Positions 46,814 to 56,960 are shown, numbered from the stretch's first letter. The stretch is 64,000 nucleotides of DNA from Halonotius pteroides (GCF_003605635.1 NZ_QMDW01000005.1:1-64000), one strand, 5' to 3'. Notes: generated by a model from the sequence alone, not told the origin. Numbers and translations are program-made.

Positions 46814-48043
46814 ATGAGTGACTCGTCGGACGATTACACACTTGAGGATGCGAAAGACGAAGTCGGAATTCTCCGCCGTGTAACCGACGACGTCGTTGAA
46901 GCGATTCAAAATGCTGAGAATGAAGATGTTTTGCAGTTCTTGATCGAGGACGAGAAGCTCGACGTGATTCACGACGGGAAGCGGGGGTTGGGTCGAGTCC
47001 GACATGCCGTGCTTGAGTCGCCGCTGGCCTCAGACCGCCTCAAGCGAGTCGTGAGTCTCCGCGGTGACGAAACGCCCGAAGAGATACTCGTCCCCAATAA
47101 CGTGGAGCGCAACGCCAAAGTCGCGCTCGAAGCCGGGAAGCCTGTTGTACTGTATGGGCCCACTGGAACTGGGAAGACGACATTCGCGAAGCAACTCGCT
47201 CGTGAGACCGGTATCGGCTACGCGCTCAACACTGCGACACCTTCGTGGACGCCGTCGGACATCATCGGGGGAATCAGCCCGGACTACACCGGTGACTCAC
47301 TAAGTTACCGAACGAAACTTGGGTGTGTGTCCGAAGCTGTTCAGCGTGCTCGCCGGTTCGATGTCGAGTATGGCGTCATCCTCGACGAGATCACGCGAGC
47401 CGATATCTCGAAGATCTTCGGCCCACTGTATACCGCCATCGAGAACCCCCATCAGACCATCTTCGAGACCGACGAGGGGGAGACTATCGAACTGGACGAG
47501 CGGGTGAACATCATCTGTACGATGAATATGTCCGACCGAACGGTGAACGAACTCGACAACGCGATCACCCGCCGGTTCGCCATGATCGAGCTCGACGAGT
47601 ACGAGGAGGACAAGCGCCGACAGCTGTTCAAAGACTGGATCACCACACACGTCACCGACCACACAGACCTCGGAGAAAACGAGATCCTCCGTCTGTTCGA
47701 GCGGGACTACCAAGGAATCAACCACGGCCACGAATCGACGTCACAAGGGTCGATTATGCGCTTCGGCCCGATGCATTATCGCGACGTCGCCGTCTTCCTT
47801 GGCGTCGGCTGTCGAGAAGGCGGAGAGTACGAGTATGACCAGAAAGATGCGGTCGGACAGGCGTTCCGAACGTACATCGTTCCGCGACTCCTGAACGCCG
47901 CCGCATTCCCGCAGATCGAGCGAATCGCGGAACACTACCGCGCGATGAACGGCGAGTTCGAGGAGTTCGATCTCGCTCCTGCTGCCGAGCTCGCTGAACG
48001 GGAACTCGAGCAGGAACGACGCCAGATGGGCTCCTACGAGTAA
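46814..48043 (+). CDS. mcrB: McrB-like AAA+ NTPase
   Basis: 409 residues from ATG 46814 (frame open to 46703, but the TATA box lies between). The Walker A motif is GPTGTGKTT (about 115-123), Walker B is GVILDEITRAD, and the MNMSDRTV segment corresponds to the NxxD signature that McrB uses for nucleotide choice. The arginine finger region is AITRRF. About 100 N-terminal residues form an unrecognised helical region where McrB proteins carry a variable DNA-binding domain; no YTH/PUA/EVE-like domain is recognisable, so the recognised modification is unknown. The stop overlaps the start of the nuclease subunit (TAATG). Together they form a modification-dependent restriction pair. Confidence 0.9.
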   Translation: MSDSSDDYTLEDAKDEVGILRRVTDDVVEAIQNAENEDVLQFLIEDEKLDVIHDGKRGLGRVRHAVLESPLASDRLKRVVSLRGDETPEEILVPNNVERNAKVALEAGKPVVLYGPTGTGKTTFAKQLARETGIGYALNTATPSWTPSDIIGGISPDYTGDSLSYRTKLGCVSEAVQRARRFDVEYGVILDEITRADISKIFGPLYTAIENPHQTIFETDEGETIELDERVNIICTMNMSDRTVNELDNAITRRFAMIELDEYEEDKRRQLFKDWITTHVTDHTDLGENEILRLFERDYQGINHGHESTSQGSIMRFGPMHYRDVAVFLGVGCREGGEYEYDQKDAVGQAFRTYIVPRLLNAAAFPQIERIAEHYRAMNGEFEEFDLAPAAELAERELEQERRQMGSYE

Positions 48044-49803
48044 TGAGCACCGTTGACGAAGTCTACGAGTACGGGCAGGATACCTTCAACGTCCCCGAGC
48101 GCGGGGAAATCCGGATAGAGGGCTGTCCGTCGTCCATCGGGGACCAGCTTCGTCGCGCGTCTTTCACACAGGAGAGTCCCGGCGTCTTCACGAAGAGTCA
48201 AGCAGCACTCGACGGCGAGCAGGAGTACGAAGTCGTCACGGTCACCGTAGATGGCGACGAGAACGAGGTACTCCACGTCGAAGCGACGGACATCATCGGC
48301 GTCGTGAGCCTCACACCGTCGTCGAAGGTCCAGGTCGATCCGAAGATCGACTGGGAGCACATCTTCGATATGCTGCTGGCCGTCTACGACCAGAACCGCT
48401 CCATCGAGTACCACGGAATTCCGCTCCAAGACTTCCTCTCCGACGACATTCATCTCGACGACGTCTTCGTGGTGCTGGCGATCAACTACCTCGACGGGTT
48501 GGAGACGATCCACCGTCAGGGATACATCCGCGACCTCATCATCCGACGTGTTGACAGCCTCGATGGTCGGGGTGAGATCGATGTCGAACAGACACTCCTG
48601 AACCACGCCCGCGGGACGCTGGAGCCACACTGGATCCGCAACGAGACCGAGTACGACAACGCCGCAAACTCGCTGCTCCACTTCGCTGGAAAGACACTGC
48701 TTCGGCTCTTTCGGCAGAACTCCCACGAGAACGACCATCCTGCGTACGACCGCATCTTCTCGGAAGTTCACCGAGAGGTGGAGCGCCTGGAGAGTATGGG
48801 CGTCGGTAGTGGGTTGGACCGGATGGACGAGTATCGACGCCTCTCGCTCCACGATCTCCCGAAGCAGCGTCGGTACTACCAGAAGGCGTTCGACGTCGCC
48901 AAAGCCATCATGTCGTCGTCGCTCGGCCAGCAACTCCGCGACGGTCCGCGAGAACTGGTCGTGGACTACGTCCTGAATATGGAGTCGCTGTTCGAGCAGT
49001 ACTCCCAGGTCGTCATCGAGCGCGAACTCTCGTACATCAAGTCCTACGACCACCTCGGCGACCTCGACGACGTGACGCCCGTCCGATCACCGTCCGTGAA
49101 TCCGTTCGAAGGTGAGGGCCAGATCTACCACGAACCGGACCACGCGCTACAGGAGGGCGACGAGACACTGGCTGTGTTGGACTCCAAGTACTACGCGGAA
49201 GGCCACGATCCGGTGAAGGAATCACCGTCCCGGTCGCGGCTGTTCAGCTACGCCTACCTCCTCCACTCAGACAGGCTCGCATTCCTGTGTCCGCTTCTCG
49301 AACCAAAGCGTCGTCGGGTCGCCCAGACTGGAGCCGAACTGCAGATCGTCTCACCCGAGCAGGAGTTCACGCTGGACGGATACGGCGACGTCATCCACAG
49401 CTATCTACACGACGTACTCGTTACGAGATCTCCCGAACTCGAAGCCTTCCGCGCCGTCGCGGAGAACCGACTGTGCCTCGACGGTGTCGAAGAATCGGCC
49501 CTGAGCGACGCGAAGTCGATGAGCGGTCCGTTCACGTTCAAGGACACGCGGGATTTCTCGCTCCGTGTCCTCAAGGCTGCTGCCGATGAGCATTCGTGGG
49601 AAGTCCGCAATCGGTACGACTTAGAGCAAGACGGCGACTGGACACGAGAACAGATCGAGACGCGCTGTGAACAGCGCTACGAGCATACGACGACGTGCGT
49701 GCCGGTGTTTTGTCGTGACCACGGGCAAGAGTGGATCGACCTCTACTTCCTTCAGAATGGAAGTGGTGAGATCGAGAAAGAGGGGCCGTTGAAGCTCCTG
49801 TAG
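48043..49803 (+). CDS. mcrC: McrC-like restriction nuclease subunit
   Basis: 586 residues, longer than typical Escherichia coli McrC. The N-terminal and central parts match the McrC family (VVSLTPSSKVQVDPKIDW, NYLDGLETIHRQGYIRD, HFAGKTLLRLF). A PD-(D/E)xK nuclease core is visible: Asp in YHEPDHAL (about 365) and LAVLDSKYY (about 378-383). The last 140 residues are an extension of unknown fold. The start overlaps the McrB stop by one base, so translation is coupled. McrC cuts DNA when the McrB ring translocates; in this island it would attack modified foreign DNA. Confidence 0.9.
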   Translation: MSTVDEVYEYGQDTFNVPERGEIRIEGCPSSIGDQLRRASFTQESPGVFTKSQAALDGEQEYEVVTVTVDGDENEVLHVEATDIIGVVSLTPSSKVQVDPKIDWEHIFDMLLAVYDQNRSIEYHGIPLQDFLSDDIHLDDVFVVLAINYLDGLETIHRQGYIRDLIIRRVDSLDGRGEIDVEQTLLNHARGTLEPHWIRNETEYDNAANSLLHFAGKTLLRLFRQNSHENDHPAYDRIFSEVHREVERLESMGVGSGLDRMDEYRRLSLHDLPKQRRYYQKAFDVAKAIMSSSLGQQLRDGPRELVVDYVLNMESLFEQYSQVVIERELSYIKSYDHLGDLDDVTPVRSPSVNPFEGEGQIYHEPDHALQEGDETLAVLDSKYYAEGHDPVKESPSRSRLFSYAYLLHSDRLAFLCPLLEPKRRRVAQTGAELQIVSPEQEFTLDGYGDVIHSYLHDVLVTRSPELEAFRAVAENRLCLDGVEESALSDAKSMSGPFTFKDTRDFSLRVLKAAADEHSWEVRNRYDLEQDGDWTREQIETRCEQRYEHTTTCVPVFCRDHGQEWIDLYFLQNGSGEIEKEGPLKLL

Positions 49804-49814
49804 GTGGCCAAAGT

Positions 49815-50453
49815 ATGTATCAAACCCCGCATCAATGGACGACGAAAGAGGGACAGACCCACGTCTTCTACGATAACAACCAGCCTCCGAGTGGGGGGTT
49901 CGGCTGGACGAGCCTCTGCGACGAATGGAGAGTTCCCATCGAAGGAGAGCACTTTGAACTTCAAGAAGACGTAGCTGAAGATTCCATAACGTGTGAACAC
50001 TGCCGCGACCGACTCGATAAGGCGTATATCGAACTTGAGGACGATGATATCGTGTGTATGCGAAGTTGTTTGATCAGGATTCGTCGAGACGGAGATGGGG
50101 GAATTATCGAGGCTCGCCGACTTTGTCGTGGCAAACCCCTTCATTACGAGATTGCGTTCGAACCTGAGTCGTTCACCGGTGACCTGCACGACCATGCTGA
50201 CGATGTCTGTGAAGAATGCTGGCAGAATTACGTCAATCATCAGTGGAGCGGTGACGTTGAAGGCGGGGAACTTCAGATTGAGTACTGGACAAACGAGGGG
50301 AAGAAGACGTACTATGCAGCGTCCGCTGAAGCAGTAAACACCGGACCAGAAGCGAAGCTTCGATTGACTAGTGAGAATGGTCTCCAACAGGAGCTTGCGC
50401 GGGACAAAATCGAGTCAGTCACACTAACTCCGGCACAGATCGTAGATTACTAA
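49815..50453 (+). CDS. Unknown Cys-rich protein linked to mcrBC
   Basis: 212 residues starting 11 bp after mcrC, so likely in the same operon. Two CxxC pairs (CEHCRDRLDKAY near 60 and CEECWQNYVNHQ near 137) could form zinc sites. There are no catalytic motifs that I recognise. The C-terminal half, with IEYWTNEGKKTYYAA followed by TLTPAQIVDY, may be a small beta domain. It converges on the methylase operon with only about 75 bp between them. It could be a DNA- or modification-reading accessory of McrBC; that is inference from position. Confidence 0.75.
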   Translation: MYQTPHQWTTKEGQTHVFYDNNQPPSGGFGWTSLCDEWRVPIEGEHFELQEDVAEDSITCEHCRDRLDKAYIELEDDDIVCMRSCLIRIRRDGDGGIIEARRLCRGKPLHYEIAFEPESFTGDLHDHADDVCEECWQNYVNHQWSGDVEGGELQIEYWTNEGKKTYYAASAEAVNTGPEAKLRLTSENGLQQELARDKIESVTLTPAQIVDY

Positions 50454-50529
50454 CCCGCGACGATTGGATGGGTGGACCTCTACTGACGCCTTGTTGAACT
50501 CGGAGTCATCTGCCCTCGTCGTCGCACAC

Positions 50530-50913
50530 TTAGAACGGTGCGACGAGCCAGTCTCCCTCTTCCTTCCGTTCGAGTTGTGGGCCGAAGACCTGTTGCAGGG
50601 AGTGCAGCGCGTCGTTGTAGCGAAGGTCGTAGGTCTTCCCGCTTCGGTGGAACGTTCCTTCGACGACGAACTGGACAGTCGGGCTTTGATACTCCAAGTC
50701 GTTCGCTCGTCGATCCATTGCACGAGCGATTTCGTCTGCTACATCACCGTCTTCGAACGCGTCACTCAGTCCAACGACGCTGACCTTGTCTGGCACGTCG
50801 TCGTCTTCGAGACGCTTGATGAACTCCTCGACCGGCATCTGATGGTCGAACACGTCGTACTCCCCTTCGACGATGATGTTGTATCGTCCGGGGATTTGGC
50901 CTGGTCCTGCCAT
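50530..50913 (-). CDS. Unknown small acidic protein in methylase operon
   Basis: 127 residues. It starts 2 bp after the stop of the DUF1156-type methylase, so it belongs to that operon as the third gene. No known domain is recognised. The predicted pattern is beta-alpha-beta with a charged middle (VEEFIKRLEDDDVPDKVSVV) and a C-terminal beta part (PTVQFVVEGTFHRSGKTYDL). Being conserved in position with an ATPase and a methylase would make it a candidate subunit, inhibitor or specificity factor. High GC and acidic residues look like normal coding in this organism. Confidence 0.8.
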   Translation of the reverse strand: MAGPGQIPGRYNIIVEGEYDVFDHQMPVEEFIKRLEDDDVPDKVSVVGLSDAFEDGDVADEIARAMDRRANDLEYQSPTVQFVVEGTFHRSGKTYDLRYNDALHSLQQVFGPQLERKEEGDWLVAPF

Positions 50914-50915
50914 GG

Positions 50916-53600
50916 TTAGTAACTCGTGATGTCCCGATCTCCGAGTACTCGCGTGTACGTGTCGTCGCCGGTCACGTCGGCGAGTCGGCCGGCGAGTTCG
51001 CGCATGTCGTCATCGACGTCCCACTTCTCGACGTAGTTCTGGACCGCCTGCCCCTTCTCGTAGCGGTAACGCAGGAACTGGAGCTTGTCGAGGTTCGAGA
51101 GGTGATCTCCGCCGTCGCCGTTGACGCGCTCCTGAATGTACGCCTGGCGCTTCTCGTTGTCCCAGGTTCCGAGCTCGAAGCCGTCGTCTTGGTTGTACAG
51201 GCGCGTACTCTTGAGGTCCTCCGGCGTGGCGTTCGTCCCGCGGCAGAGCTTGTTGACATCGTCGAACGATGGGTTCGACGAGTCAAGCAAATCGACGAAT
51301 ACGTCCTCGACGCCGATATCGCTAGCCTCCTGGATGATGCCATAAATCTCTTGCACCACTTCCTTTGCGGACATGATCTCGCCGTCACGCTGTACCTTCC
51401 CGTGGTGTTTGGAGTACTCGCGGAAACACTCACCCATCTCCATCACGCCGATGTCGCCACGGGATATGTCACGACTCTCTTCCAGCCTCTGACGAGTCCG
51501 TCTAGCTGTTCTGTAAATTTCTCTCCGCAACGAATTCCATGAAATGGGAACAGTTTCGTCCCGCGGGCGAGCGACAACAATGATATCAAACGATACAGAT
51601 TCGCCAGCTTCCAACTTGTCAAGATCAGCAGTAATCGGATAAGATGCAGTTATTTCGAACCCGACATGACAGAGAGCTTCAAGTAGTTCTCCCCAAGATT
51701 CGGAGTCGCTATGATGGTATGTGAACGTGAGTATTCCATCATCTTTTAATGCGCGCTTAATATTTCTGAAAGCATCCCTGAGTTCTTGCTCAAATGTCTC
51801 AGCATCCTTCTGCTCGGCAGGATTGGAGACAATACTCTCTTTTCTGGGTGAGTGCTTAGGTTCGAAGAATTCATATTTGTCCTTCAGGATCAGCCGCTGC
51901 CAGACATAGAAATAGTCGGCCAGCTCAGAATACATAACATTATGATAATAAGGTGGATCAGTAATGACCGCATCAAATTCATCTTCGTATTCGATATCCC
52001 TAATATCTCCTTGATATATTTCGGCGTCTTCACCTACAGGCTTACCGAACGGTGGTGATTTAATTATTTCATCCCCGTCTGGGTAGCGGTCGTATGGGGC
52101 GTTTCCGTATTCTATCCCTTTTTTCAGACGCTCATAAGCGCGTTCGAAGTTACGCGATCCTTCCGACGCTCCCCATGGATTATTTTCGGCAGGACGTTTG
52201 GGCGGGTCAAATGAATTCGATTTAAATATATGATCAATTGCGTTCGATCCAGTTTGATATGTAGTCATTAGTGTTGAGCCCCGAAGCGCATCACTAAAGC
52301 TCAACAATAGGAATTCTTTCGCTGTCTCATCAGACAATTCGGATATACCCTTAAGCATCTGACTAAGGCAGAGCAGTTGGCGTTCATTAAACATCTCATC
52401 CCAGGAGCTAATCCCATGAATTGACAAATTCCCTCCACCAGGGGCCGAACCCTCGAAATCTGTCGCAGCGGTTTTCCAACCCGGACGGATTTCATGATTA
52501 GGCGTATATTGCTTTAACTCATCTTCGTTCGCCCACCGATTCACTGCTTCTTCATATAAATCCAAGTCCTCCTGTCTGGTCGCTCTATATCCCTTGATAT
52601 CTCCCTTGTCTAGTCTGGGGTTGTCCTTACACTCTTCACAATAATATTCTAGTCCGACAAGCCGCTGGTTATATCCATTTTGCTCCTCAACGGCATCAGT
52701 TATTCCATATTTTTGACCGCATTTGCCGCAGCTATATTTCGTGCCATTAGAAGTGATGTTCCCTGTCTTTGGGGAGAATTCATTACCACAGTTGGTACAA
52801 GTACACTCACTCTGCCAATTGTCCACATATACGAATTCTTGACAATCTGGACACAAAACAATTTGTTGCCCCTTACGATCTCCGTATCTACCTTTTGCCA
52901 CACGATAGTCATTAAACAACGAGACAGTGTTATCACAAGAAACACAATCTAACTCTTTTACCCAGAAGTAGCAGATGACTTCGGCATGATGATCACCGTG
53001 TGGACAAGGTGTTTTGTAGTATTGTCTCACCTCCTCTTCCATCTTAGAACTAAGCTCTTCATACGCATCCTCAATCTCATCAAGATCGGTACTGCCTGTT
53101 TCAAGTTCTTTCTTGCTAATGAACCAAGATACTGGATTCAAGTCACCACCAGTCACGCTAGCTCCAAATCTCGATGCTTCAACTAGAGATGTGCCACCTC
53201 CCATGAATGGATCCAATATTTTCTTATCTTGGATTCTAACATCTTTTGGATAAAGTTCCCACAAAGTATCTGGGTTAGACATATCTACTTGATTAATTAG
53301 GTTCGCTATCGTGTCTGTGTCTGTTGAAAAGTCATCCAGCGATGAATTTTCCCCAGGCTCAAACACCTCCACCTTTTCGGGTGAATCTAATAGTGTATAA
53401 AGAGAGATTGTTCTGAACACACAGCCAAGGCGGCGAGCCCACCATTTATGCATGGTATATATAGGGCGGTAATACCGCTTTGCGATACCTCTTGCCTCTT
53501 TTTCTGCTAACTGGTTTACTTGTTCAATAGGAAAACCTCGCTCAATCGGAAGTTCCTCCTGCTCGTTACTACTTGTAGAATTCTGTGATTCCTGAGACAT
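50916..53600 (-). CDS. DUF1156-type adenine-specific DNA methylase
   Basis: 894 residues. The N-terminus is typical of DUF1156 (PIERGFPIEQVNQLAEKEAR, then MHKWWARRLG). SAM-binding motif I is DPFMGGGTSLVEA (about 129) and the catalytic motif IV is DPPYYHN (about 548), which indicates an N6-adenine or N4-cytosine amino-methylase. Between them lie several CxxC pairs (CVSCDN, CPDCQE, CTNCGN, CGKCGQ, CEECKD) that should form zinc ribbons. The start overlaps the ATPase stop (TAATG). The first 700 or so codons are AT-rich with different codon use, whereas the last 190 or so are GC-rich like the flanks, so the gene is a mosaic. It probably marks self DNA for the helicase-ATPase machinery. Confidence 0.92.
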   Translation of the reverse strand: MSQESQNSTSSNEQEELPIERGFPIEQVNQLAEKEARGIAKRYYRPIYTMHKWWARRLGCVFRTISLYTLLDSPEKVEVFEPGENSSLDDFSTDTDTIANLINQVDMSNPDTLWELYPKDVRIQDKKILDPFMGGGTSLVEASRFGASVTGGDLNPVSWFISKKELETGSTDLDEIEDAYEELSSKMEEEVRQYYKTPCPHGDHHAEVICYFWVKELDCVSCDNTVSLFNDYRVAKGRYGDRKGQQIVLCPDCQEFVYVDNWQSECTCTNCGNEFSPKTGNITSNGTKYSCGKCGQKYGITDAVEEQNGYNQRLVGLEYYCEECKDNPRLDKGDIKGYRATRQEDLDLYEEAVNRWANEDELKQYTPNHEIRPGWKTAATDFEGSAPGGGNLSIHGISSWDEMFNERQLLCLSQMLKGISELSDETAKEFLLLSFSDALRGSTLMTTYQTGSNAIDHIFKSNSFDPPKRPAENNPWGASEGSRNFERAYERLKKGIEYGNAPYDRYPDGDEIIKSPPFGKPVGEDAEIYQGDIRDIEYEDEFDAVITDPPYYHNVMYSELADYFYVWQRLILKDKYEFFEPKHSPRKESIVSNPAEQKDAETFEQELRDAFRNIKRALKDDGILTFTYHHSDSESWGELLEALCHVGFEITASYPITADLDKLEAGESVSFDIIVVARPRDETVPISWNSLRREIYRTARRTRQRLEESRDISRGDIGVMEMGECFREYSKHHGKVQRDGEIMSAKEVVQEIYGIIQEASDIGVEDVFVDLLDSSNPSFDDVNKLCRGTNATPEDLKSTRLYNQDDGFELGTWDNEKRQAYIQERVNGDGGDHLSNLDKLQFLRYRYEKGQAVQNYVEKWDVDDDMRELAGRLADVTGDDTYTRVLGDRDITSY

Positions 53601-56600
53601 TATTTCTGGAAACTAATTTCGATTTTTATGCTTGACGCCTCGTCTGGCATATGTTCGAACAGATCCTGTACCTTGGTGTAATCCTGTTCTGAACGCAATG
53701 TCAAACTCACCTGTGTTCGCTCGACATCAGCGGTCCCTTGTAATGCACTGGGAATGCCTTCTCTATCAGGTAACATGAAGGTGATGTCCCCGTATTCGAC
53801 ACTACCTGTTTGATGATTGTTCCTCCACTTACTCCGCATCGCGGCGACGTCGTCGCCGTTGAACTCGAAGCGCCACGTATCGGCCTCCGTGTCGGCCTTC
53901 CGGAACGGATAGCCGGGCACCCAGTCGGACGCTTTCTCCGAGCCGGTCGTGTTGACCACGTACTCTGGCTCCTCGTCTTTCCCGATGTTCTCCAGCAGGT
54001 ACGTCCGCACCATGTACTCGGTGACGCTGCTGTCGAACCGGTCAGTGACCTTGTTGACCGTGAACTGGTCGCCCGGATCTAGGTCTTCAATGTACGACAG
54101 GATCTGATCGCCGATCCGGTCCGACACCGTCGGGACGATCTTCACCGTCGTCGGGTCGCGGTCGCCGAGCGATCCGAGGTACCGACCGCCGGCTTCCAAT
54201 ACGTAGTCGTCTACGAGGAACTCGTTGACCGCTTCACGAGCGACCGATTCGGTCTCGTCCGGCGGCAGGAACACTGCTTCATCCGACCGTACCTCCCCGA
54301 TAATCGTGCCGAGATTCGCGTACCCGTCGTCGTCGATGTGCGCCTCGATACGGTCCACGAGGGACGATGCGCCGACGACCTCCGCCCCGCCGACATCGCG
54401 GAGCGTCGCGTCAGACTGCGGCTTGTCGAGGATCTCATTCCCTTTTACGATGACATACTGGTCCTCCCGGGCGAGCCGACCGATGGCCCGCATCACGACG
54501 TCGTGGCTGTCGCCGTCGATCCAGATCTCGCCGTCCTCAACGAGCTCCAGCTCGAAGTCACCGATATCAACTGCAGTCGTTCCGCTCCCGAAGCGCTGGC
54601 GGAGTTCCTGCTCGGCATCATCGACACCCCACACGTCCACGTCGTCCTGCTGAACGAGTACAGTGTCCAGCGAGCTTCCCGAAAGGTCGTCGCGGAACCC
54701 GCCGGTGTCACGGGCAAGCACCGGCTTGCCGTCGAGCGCTTCAACAGTCGCGTTCAACACGTCGTTCGCGCTGCCGGGAATCGGGAGCTCCGGGTCACGG
54801 AGGAACTGTTCATAGATGTCCTCGACCGATATCTCTCCACGTCGTTCCAGCAGGTCCTCGGCAATGTCCCAGACGTGCGACTGGAGGTCGAACGGGTCAG
54901 CTGCCGCAGAGTCCGCAATGTTCGAGGCGTCGAGTTCCGCCTCGTCGAGGACGAAGACATCGAGGTCCATCGGCTCCACTTTCGCCCACTCGTCGTCGTC
55001 CATCAGATTGTCCCCGTCGATCACATCGCCGTACAGGAGTTGGAGTTCCTCACGGAGTTCATTCTCCTCCTGCTCCTTCATACTGCGAATCGACGTGCGG
55101 ATTTCGTCGTCGAGAGACTCGTCGGCGAGTACCTGCCGCGCGCCCTCAATGTATCGTGCTTTGTCGATGTACCGTGTACCCGACTCGATGGCCTTGTCTC
55201 CCGAGGGCTGGACGAACACGAGCGTGTTGCGCCACTCGCGGCCGCGACCGTCGTTCGTGATGACCTTCTTCACCTCTGCTTGGGTCCACTGGCCGTCCTT
55301 CACGACGACCTTCACCTCACGGTCGTCCGGAATGTCCCGCATATCGTTGGTCCTGAATCCGACTGGGTGCGCGTTCGATCCGAAGATGTCGGTGATGAAG
55401 TCCGCGATCTCGGCCTTCGCCGCCGTCTCCGACACGTCAACGGCTGCGTTCCGGATGAGCGCGTTGGGGTTCTGTCGGTCCCGGATGGCGTACTTCCCGT
55501 TCAGCTTGTGGAGGTGCCACGCGACGCCGTGCAATCGTTCGAGGTTGAGAACGACGTCAGAGACGAGGTCACCCGTCTGGTAAGCACCCATCACGATCTC
55601 CGAAACCTCTGCGCCCTCGCCTTCGCTCGGCTTCAGAGAGTAGAGTAGAATCGTGTTCAGAATGCGGCGACCGTGAGGCACTTCATCCGTGTCAACACGA
55701 CTCTTGATATCTCCGGTGGCAGCGTTCAGGCGTTCATAGTTGATCTTCGCCAGTTCGTCTTCGAACTCGATGGCATCGATGTCGCCGTGAGTGATCAGGT
55801 CCGTCTGATCCTGCATCTGCAAGAGAACTTTAGAGAAGAGGTAGATCATCCCCCGCGTGTTCTGGTTCCCTTCATCGGCGTAGTAGCGTGTCTCAAGCGC
55901 GTCCAGAAGCACGGGGTGGAATGGGTAGAGGTCGTGCATCTCCGACAGCAGGTCGTCCGGAAGATCGACGTGCCCCTCTGCCTGATCGTACGCGTCGAAG
56001 TATCCATTGACGATTTCTCGGGCAGCGCTCTCGTCTACGGAGTCGATCAGGCGGTGGCGAAGGACTTCGCGCTTGTCCACCTGGTTGTTCATATTGACCT
56101 CGACCGCTTGTTCCCGATTCAGAATGTCGTGAACCTCGGACCCCTCACGGAGCACCGAGACGATGGTGTAGAGTTCGAGGTCAGAGAGTGCAGTCGATTC
56201 GAGCAGCGACTGAAGGAACGCCTTGTTCGCGCTCTTGCGGTCGCCCTGCAGCGTGTCGAACCAGTCCTCCAGCTCGTCCACAAAAAATGCGATCGCGTCG
56301 TCGCCGACGGCCTCCTGAATCGTCTGCATATCGGGATACCCGCCCGACTCGAACGTCCCGGGATCGTAATCGAGGGACTCGAAGAACGGTTCCCAGAGGT
56401 ACTCGTACTGTTCGTTCTGCATCGCAACCGTGATCGGCGTCGCCGACTCTGGAAGTGCAGCGTCGAATCCTTCGACTGAATCACTCGCCCACGCACCTGC
56501 TGCCGTGGGATCGTCGAAACAGTGGTACAGCGCCACCATCTGGTGAGACTTCCCACTGCCGTACGGACCGTAGAGGATGTGCGTCCCACGTGGATCATCA

Positions 56601-56815
56601 CCAGTCAACGAATCACGGAGGATCGAAAGGGCCTCTCGAAGGCCCTGCGTCATCAGTGTCCGCTCGAAGAAGAGTTCCGCGTCAGACTCGAACTCGTCGT
56701 CGTCGTCAACGTTGTAGAGTTTTACCTGCCCGTCGATCTGGCCCTCTTCCCGAAGCTCCCGGCTGAGGGTCACCGTGTCTTCGAGAGTATTCGATAAGGA
56801 TCCCGTCTGTACCAT
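53600..56815 (-). CDS. DUF499-type AAA+ ATPase
   Basis: 1,071 residues from ATG 56815 (the upstream TTG frame is less likely). Walker A is GPYGSGKSH (about 83-91), Walker B is IAFFVDELEDW, followed by sensor-like YTIVSVLREGSE. The architecture matches DUF499/COG1483 ATPases, which occur next to DUF1156 methylases in archaeal defence islands. The C-terminal half contains several winged-helix-like repeats (RGEISVEDIYEQFL, DGYANLGTIIGEV, VTEYMVRTYLLEN). The last 70 or so codons fall inside the AT-rich block that continues into the methylase. It is transcribed divergently from the helicase gene; a TTTATT stretch near 56852 may be its TATA box. Confidence 0.9.
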   Translation of the reverse strand: MVQTGSLSNTLEDTVTLSRELREEGQIDGQVKLYNVDDDDEFESDAELFFERTLMTQGLREALSILRDSLTGDDPRGTHILYGPYGSGKSHQMVALYHCFDDPTAAGAWASDSVEGFDAALPESATPITVAMQNEQYEYLWEPFFESLDYDPGTFESGGYPDMQTIQEAVGDDAIAFFVDELEDWFDTLQGDRKSANKAFLQSLLESTALSDLELYTIVSVLREGSEVHDILNREQAVEVNMNNQVDKREVLRHRLIDSVDESAAREIVNGYFDAYDQAEGHVDLPDDLLSEMHDLYPFHPVLLDALETRYYADEGNQNTRGMIYLFSKVLLQMQDQTDLITHGDIDAIEFEDELAKINYERLNAATGDIKSRVDTDEVPHGRRILNTILLYSLKPSEGEGAEVSEIVMGAYQTGDLVSDVVLNLERLHGVAWHLHKLNGKYAIRDRQNPNALIRNAAVDVSETAAKAEIADFITDIFGSNAHPVGFRTNDMRDIPDDREVKVVVKDGQWTQAEVKKVITNDGRGREWRNTLVFVQPSGDKAIESGTRYIDKARYIEGARQVLADESLDDEIRTSIRSMKEQEENELREELQLLYGDVIDGDNLMDDDEWAKVEPMDLDVFVLDEAELDASNIADSAAADPFDLQSHVWDIAEDLLERRGEISVEDIYEQFLRDPELPIPGSANDVLNATVEALDGKPVLARDTGGFRDDLSGSSLDTVLVQQDDVDVWGVDDAEQELRQRFGSGTTAVDIGDFELELVEDGEIWIDGDSHDVVMRAIGRLAREDQYVIVKGNEILDKPQSDATLRDVGGAEVVGASSLVDRIEAHIDDDGYANLGTIIGEVRSDEAVFLPPDETESVAREAVNEFLVDDYVLEAGGRYLGSLGDRDPTTVKIVPTVSDRIGDQILSYIEDLDPGDQFTVNKVTDRFDSSVTEYMVRTYLLENIGKDEEPEYVVNTTGSEKASDWVPGYPFRKADTEADTWRFEFNGDDVAAMRSKWRNNHQTGSVEYGDITFMLPDREGIPSALQGTADVERTQVSLTLRSEQDYTKVQDLFEHMPDEASSIKIEISFQK

Positions 56816-56930
56816 CTTGATACTTAAACAAACCTCGGTGGCACCCAATAAACACTATGGTCCCGTTGAACACAGCCCGAGACGCGACAACAGTACAGCG
56901 TGAAGATCTGTGGCTCTCGGTCACCAAATG

Positions 56931-56935
56931 TATAT
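56931..56935 (+). promoter_or_regulatory. TATA box of the helicase gene
   Basis: TATAT centred about 28 nt before ATG 56961, inside the longer open frame. This indicates that the helicase begins at MSGYDL and that the mRNA is leaderless. Confidence 0.6.
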
Positions 56936-56960
56936 CACGCACACCTGTCTCTACGAACGT

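Noticed and set aside
48034-49053. Minus-strand frame of 339 codons opposite mcrC
   Set aside because: Antisense shadow; the sense frame matches the McrC family and has a nuclease core.
54338-55648. Plus-strand frame of 436 codons opposite the DUF499 ATPase
   Set aside because: Arg/Val-rich antisense product typical of GC-rich haloarchaeal genes; the sense frame has Walker motifs.
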